The notes beneath the pieces were generated by a model. The model saw nothing but the letters and a program-made list of their open reading frames with translations. It did not search any database and had not been told where the DNA came from. A stretch of DNA of 64,000 bases, taken from NCBI GenBank assembly GCA_024180945.1, contig JAKSGN010000041.1:124001-188000 (forward strand), given 5' to 3'. Of this stretch, positions 59,833-64,000 are shown in pieces. Source of the stretch: Macrophomina tecta. Its lineage: Eukaryota; Ascomycota; Dothideomycetes; Botryosphaeriales; Botryosphaeriaceae. The first letter of the stretch is position 1. Each line of letters begins with the position of its first letter. Position numbers and translations under genes: made by a program.

Positions 59833-62117
59833 TCAGATGAAAGCCCTCCAGATTACCACTGGTGCCTCCTTCACCTTTTGCCACCATGATTTACTCTTGC
59901 ACCCGAGAATCGGATGCTCGTCCCCTTCCGGACCGTGCGGTACTTCCAGAATACCCTCACGCATGCCACTTGTCAGGTCCATCTCATGAGCCTTCATCCA
60001 TAGTTTCCAGCCGCGGTGGTTTATCCGAGGATCGTTGGACGTGGCACTATACATCTTCCAGAAGATATATAGTCCAATGATGAGCGGAGCCGCGAGGTAC
60101 GCTTTGAAGAATTTCTCCGGATTCGGCGATCCGCCCACCGGCTGAGGGCGTAGAAATTTTTGTTTCACGGTTAGAAGGCCCGTAATCAAAAACGACAATA
60201 GGCGAGAAAGCGGGAGAAGATGAAGGAGGAGGAGGAGGAAGAGGAGGAGGAAACACGTACAAACAGCGCGACGTAAAACTGGGCGATCAGACACAGCGCA
60301 TTCAACAGCAGCCCCGCCCAGCTGCCCCACGTCCCCATCAGTGCCGTGAAGGGCAGCGCTTCCAACCTCCTGCCCTGCGTCTCCCACGCGTGCTGGAACC
60401 GCAGGTGCGCCGCGCACACGCTGCCCCAGACGAAGAAGTTGGACAGCCCGGACAGCGCGAGCAGCCAGTCAAACACCTCGACGCCAGTGCTGGCCTCGTT
60501 GATGAAGGCGAGGAAGCCGAAGACGAGCTGCAAGACGACGGCGGCGAGGGGGCGCCCGCGCCGGTCGACGTAGGCGAGCCAGCGGGGCGCCATGCCGGCG
60601 GTGGCGAGGGCCTGGAAGGTGCGGGTGCTGCCGAAGGTGGCGCTGTTGGCAACAGAGAGGACGGCGATGCAGATGACGGCGTTCATGACGGAGGGCAGGG
60701 CGCGGATGCCGGCGAGGCGGATGGCGAGGACGAAGGGGCTGTACGCCGTGTTGGCGCCGGCGGCGTGCAGCAGATTCACGTCGTCCGACGGCACGACCAA
60801 GCCCAGGACAAAGGTGTTGACGATGTAGAAGAAGAAGACGCGCCAGAAGACCTGCCTGGTGGCGTTGGGCAGGGATTTGCGCGGGTTGGCGGCCTCGGCG
60901 GCGGCGAGGCACGCGAGCTCGGTGCCGCCGAAGGCGAAGGCCGCGGTGACGAAGACGCTGCAGAAGCCGTGGAAGCCGTTGCGGAAGGCCCCCGGGTCGT
61001 GCCAGTAGCGGGCGCCGATGTAGCCGCGGTCGTCGCTCGGGACGCCGCCGCAGTCGATCACGATGCCGAGGATGATGAACCCCAAGCAGGCGGCTATCTT
61101 GATCGCTCCGAGCACGAACTCAACTGGCCACGTATCAGGGCTGCGACAAGGAAGGGGAAAGACACGGGGGCAACTGGATACCCATGCACGCGTACCTTCA
61201 CCATATCCACGGACGCCAAAGAACTGGACAATGATCAGAGCGACCATGAAGACTGCTATCCAGACACCGACATTGATGTCCCTGGCACCGTCCCAGAACT
61301 TGATTGTGATGCCCGCTGCCGTGATCTCAAACGGCAGGATCAGAAGCCACCCAACGGCGTAATTCCAGGCGAGTGCGAAGCCCCTTATGCCTTGTCAGCA
61401 TCAGACTAGTGCGGGTCTACAAAGGCCATACCAAGCAGGTTCGATAAAGCGTGTCATGTGGGCGAAGTAAGCACCGTTGACAGGATACAATACGGTCATT
61501 TCGCCAAGTGCCTGCACAGTGCAGAGCATCATGAAACCTGCGGAACCGTCAGCAATTTGACCATTCGAGGCATACGACATCTAATTCCAGAAGTGCCGCA
61601 ACATCAAGAACATTTCTATGGCTGGGGAGCAGAAGAGTTCGTCCGGATGATGCTTCAACTACCCACGGCATGGGGCAGCTGGTAATAGTGCTAGCCCCAG
61701 GCTCATTCAGTCATCCAACATACGCACCGACAATGATAAACCCCAGCGTCTGGCAGGATCTCAGTGACAGGCTCATCACCAGCGTTACTCGCTCTGCACT
61801 CACCAAGCTGGCGGGCCCTCCAGTGCTCAGCGCGCCGCCAGATCCAACAAAGAGGCCAGCACCAATCGAGCCGCCTAAAAACAAAGTCGCCGCAGTCAGA
61901 GACCAGGATTGTGTCGTACGGTGATCGAGGACCTTAAAAGCGTACCAATCGCAATCATCTGCATGTGCCTGCCCTTCAATGCACGCACCAGCGGGGCCGA
62001 CTCGACGATGGCGGTGCCATGTTCAGCTGGGATGGCAGTGCTGCGCCCGAGCCCCAAGTCCTGCTTCTCCTCATCCACGGCCTTCTGACCGTCTGCGTTA
62101 TATTCCGGCATCGACAT
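59833..62117 (-). CDS. Amino acid permease (fungal AAP/YAT type)
   Basis: A 12-helix amino acid/H+ symporter of the plasma membrane. Seven exons on the minus strand: 62117-61946, 61874-61804, 61749-61728, 61537-61432, 61383-61196, 61123-60261, 60141-59833; 576 residues, total exactly divisible by three. Exon 3 is only 22 nt. Motifs: 'LKGRHMQMIAIGGSIGAGLF' across intron 1, 'VGSGGALSTGGPASL', 'GEMTVLYPVNGAY' with 'FARFI'-like 'MTRFIEPAW', 'GFALAWNYAVGW', 'FAFGGTELACLAAAEAANPR', 'GFLAFINE' and the C-terminal 'DPRINHRGWKLWMKAHEMDL'. The third intron (61538-61727, 190 nt) is unusually long and holds mini-element copy D. The last intron carries a TCC-rich run. Confidence 0.92.
61620..61668. mobile_element. 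Palindromic mini inverted-repeat element, copy D (intronic)
   Basis: About 49 bp inside the third intron of the amino acid permease. The two ends almost meet: left CTGGGGAGCAGAAGAGTTCG then TCCGGA, right (minus strand) CCGTGGGTAGTTGAAGCATC then ATCCGGA, sharing the central TCCGGA. It could fold as a near-perfect hairpin. Confidence 0.65.
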
Positions 62118-63785
62118 CTCGGACTTAGTAGCCTGCGAGCCCTGGGAATGGAAAGATCAGCAGGACAAAATGAACCAATGCAAGACGAAGGTATTCGACC
62201 GGGGGTCTGTGGCCTCTGGATCAAGGGCTATCGGAACACTGGAATCTCTTGATACAGGAGAGGGAGCAGGGTATGGCAGAAATAGTTTAAGTACATTCGG
62301 GGTAGAAAGACGTAAGGCAGATAGAGAAAAAAAAAAAAAAAAAAAAGGCTGGGAAAGGCTGAGAACACAGCATGATAAGAACTGCGAAGCAGAAGGGAGA
62401 AGCTTGAACGGCCTGGTAAGCGTCGAGGATCGACATAATCTCTACGTTACTTGGTTGCATTTCAGCTGTGGCGGGGACTCAACAGAAGTCACTTTGGACA
62501 CGGAGAGAAATAGGTATGCTGAAATGAAGGTGCGTGTCAGGCAATCCCCTGCGGTTGCGACCTCTTGGCTACGCAGCTAGGATGCGACTGCAGGGAGGAG
62601 AAGCAGGTCAGGCGCCAATTTGCTATCTGCAACTAAGCTCATGGCCTTGGCTTTTTCTTTCTTTCCTTTTTTTTTTTTTTTTTTTTTTTTGCCTAGGGTC
62701 GCTGTGTGTGGGGGGTGGAAGCTTGACACGTGCGGCTGTTGCGGGGAAAGAAACTTGGCTGCTTGGCCCAATTCATTGTGTCTCTCGTGTGCCACCTCAT
62801 GCCGCACTGCATATGCCCTTTGCAGGTGGCGCGTCGCTCTACGGTAGGGCCCAGCTGCACCTTTTCCCCAATGCACCATCGATCGCGTAAACCGTAGCCA
62901 AATCATACTTCCCGTGAATGTATGTATGTACAGCCCATGCAGAGCAGCAACCAACCAGACTGTAATCCTAAAAAAGAGCACCGAAGCGTCTGACTATTCT
63001 GGAACAATTCGAACCACACGGTACCAAATGCACGCCCAGTGCCAACCCGCCGAGACCAGGCTCGTACGACTTCATATATATGGCCCATTTTCATCGTCTC
63101 GGAATCATGGGTCCTCGTAGCCAATCACACAGCCCCTTCACTTCAATCTGCCTAAAACGCGTGCACCCGCCAAGTCTGCCGAGGCTTCTTTCCATCATCT
63201 GCGCTCAAGCACGCGGCCAAATGCATATCGTCTCGGAAAAGCGTCACTTCGGGGCCGACGCTACAAGTATTGCAGCCCACCCTCGCCATTGGGTGTCAAA
63301 GCAGTCCTCAGAATGCTGGTTCAACCAAATTGTCCTACAATTACGTGACTGTAGGCCGTATCACTTTACTCTTGCTTCAGCCATAAGCAAATCCGCAAAA
63401 AAAAAAAAGGGCTCCCCACAGGATTGCCTCACCATTCAGACAAACAAGCAAGACATGAAGCATAATCATTACAAGACCATAGAGGTACTCTCGGGGGACG
63501 AGGAAAAAAGTCGGCGTATATCGTACAATTCCATAAAACCATTACCACCATCGTCTTCCCTTCCTTTGCCTTCCAATGCCTATGAATACCTGAACCTCAT
63601 CGTCCTCCCATCATCCATTCTTAACAAGAAAAGAAACCACACAGCAACACAAGAGGCACTCACAACCTCCACCAATGCCTGCCACAGCTTACAAATGCCC
63701 CCTCATGCAGACAGATCCCACGTCTAACGTTCACACTAGCACGCATGCTCGCTGTTTTATGCAATACAAAAGTGACAACCTACAC
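62118..63785. other. Intergenic, 1.7 kb
   Basis: Upstream of the amino acid permease and 3' of the gene at the right edge. Holds an A-run at about 62328-62346 and a T-run at about 62668-62690. The plus-strand frame at 63080-63727 is low-complexity background and not called. Confidence 0.4.
62328..62346. repeat. Poly-A run
   Basis: About 18-19 consecutive A bases, 210 bp upstream of the amino acid permease start (a T-run on its coding strand). A matching T-run lies at about 62668-62690. Confidence 0.9.
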
Positions 63786-64000
63786 CTACTTCGCCATCAC
63801 ATCGACATACCTTCCACTCCTCCCTTTCTTCTTCGGCGCCCCGCCCTTCCTCGGTGCTGGCACGCCCAGCAAATCATCAATCGAACTAGCATTGCTCATG
63901 CTCGTCGCCGGTCTACTCGGCGGTTGCGCTGGACCGGCGCCACCCCCGGGCGTGCCCGCAGCAGTCGGCGGGCCACCCGTCGGCGGCGCAGGCGAATCCA
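63786..64000 (-). CDS. C-terminus of a gene resembling COPII assembly factor Sec16 (5' end outside window)
   Basis: Minus-strand frame ending at a TAG (63788-63786) and open to the window edge, 71 residues seen. It is Pro/Ala/Gly-rich and then has 'SMSNASSIDDLLGVPAPRK', 'KKKGRSGRYVDVMAK' at the very end. This ending resembles the C-terminus I associate with fungal Sec16, a scaffold for COPII vesicle formation at ER exit sites, but only a short, low-complexity tail is visible. No start or domain core is in view, so the identity is provisional. Confidence 0.5.
   Translation of the reverse strand, partial: DSPAPPTGGPPTAAGTPGGGAGPAQPPSRPATSMSNASSIDDLLGVPAPRKGGAPKKKGRSGRYVDVMAK

Noticed and set aside
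60390..61409. 339-codon plus-strand frame, Gly/Glu/Ala-rich
   Set aside because: Antisense shadow of the amino acid permease; crosses its introns.
63080..63727. 215-codon plus-strand frame
   Set aside because: Irregular composition, includes lysines from an A-run, no motif; probably 3' flank of the minus-strand gene at the edge.

Overview
The window is nuclear DNA of a filamentous ascomycete (Pezizomycotina). The evidence is many 43-70 nt spliceosomal introns with GT...CTRAY...AG signals, Zn2Cys6 regulators, fungal transporter families, and a strongly TpA-rich, CpA-poor block typical of repeat-induced point mutation (RIP). Class and genus cannot be fixed from what I can see. There is no operon logic; genes were called by joining exons by hand and checking that the joined lengths are divisible by three.

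Left part (1-14.4 kb), decaying and accessory-like. It holds a 5'-truncated Zn2Cys6 regulator; a RIP-mutated DNA transposon with ~57-bp inverted ends (2629-4083); a short-chain dehydrogenase with a 1-nt frameshift; an amino acid/choline-type permease with one in-frame TAG; an intact ammonium transporter divergent from that permease; and a LaeA-type methyltransferase relic with several stops and frame breaks.

Centre (14.4-46 kb). In order: acetoacetyl-CoA synthetase; a secreted S10 serine carboxypeptidase; a multi-pass membrane protein of unknown role; a secreted protein; then a probable glycoside-use group made of a 9-exon MFS sugar permease, a secreted all-helical glycosidase-like protein and a GH2 beta-galactosidase. 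These are followed by a broken two-domain glutathione S-transferase-like gene, a Zn2Cys6 regulator, a secreted solute-binding-fold protein, an inositol-type MFS transporter and a second complete Zn2Cys6 regulator.

Right part (46-64 kb). It holds a ferric reductase, a secreted M43 metalloprotease, a POT/PTR peptide transporter, an F-box-like fragment, an amino acid permease, and at the right edge the C-terminus of a gene resembling Sec16. Taken together, the intact genes favour uptake and scavenging: ammonium, amino acids, peptides, sugars, iron, secreted proteases and glycosidases.

The most interesting structure is a family of very short (49-89 bp) palindromic inverted-repeat elements present in four copies. 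Two of them sit inside introns of otherwise intact genes (beta-galactosidase and amino acid permease), and those introns are the two longest I resolved. A second theme is non-GT splice donors: one clear GC-AG intron and two weaker candidates.
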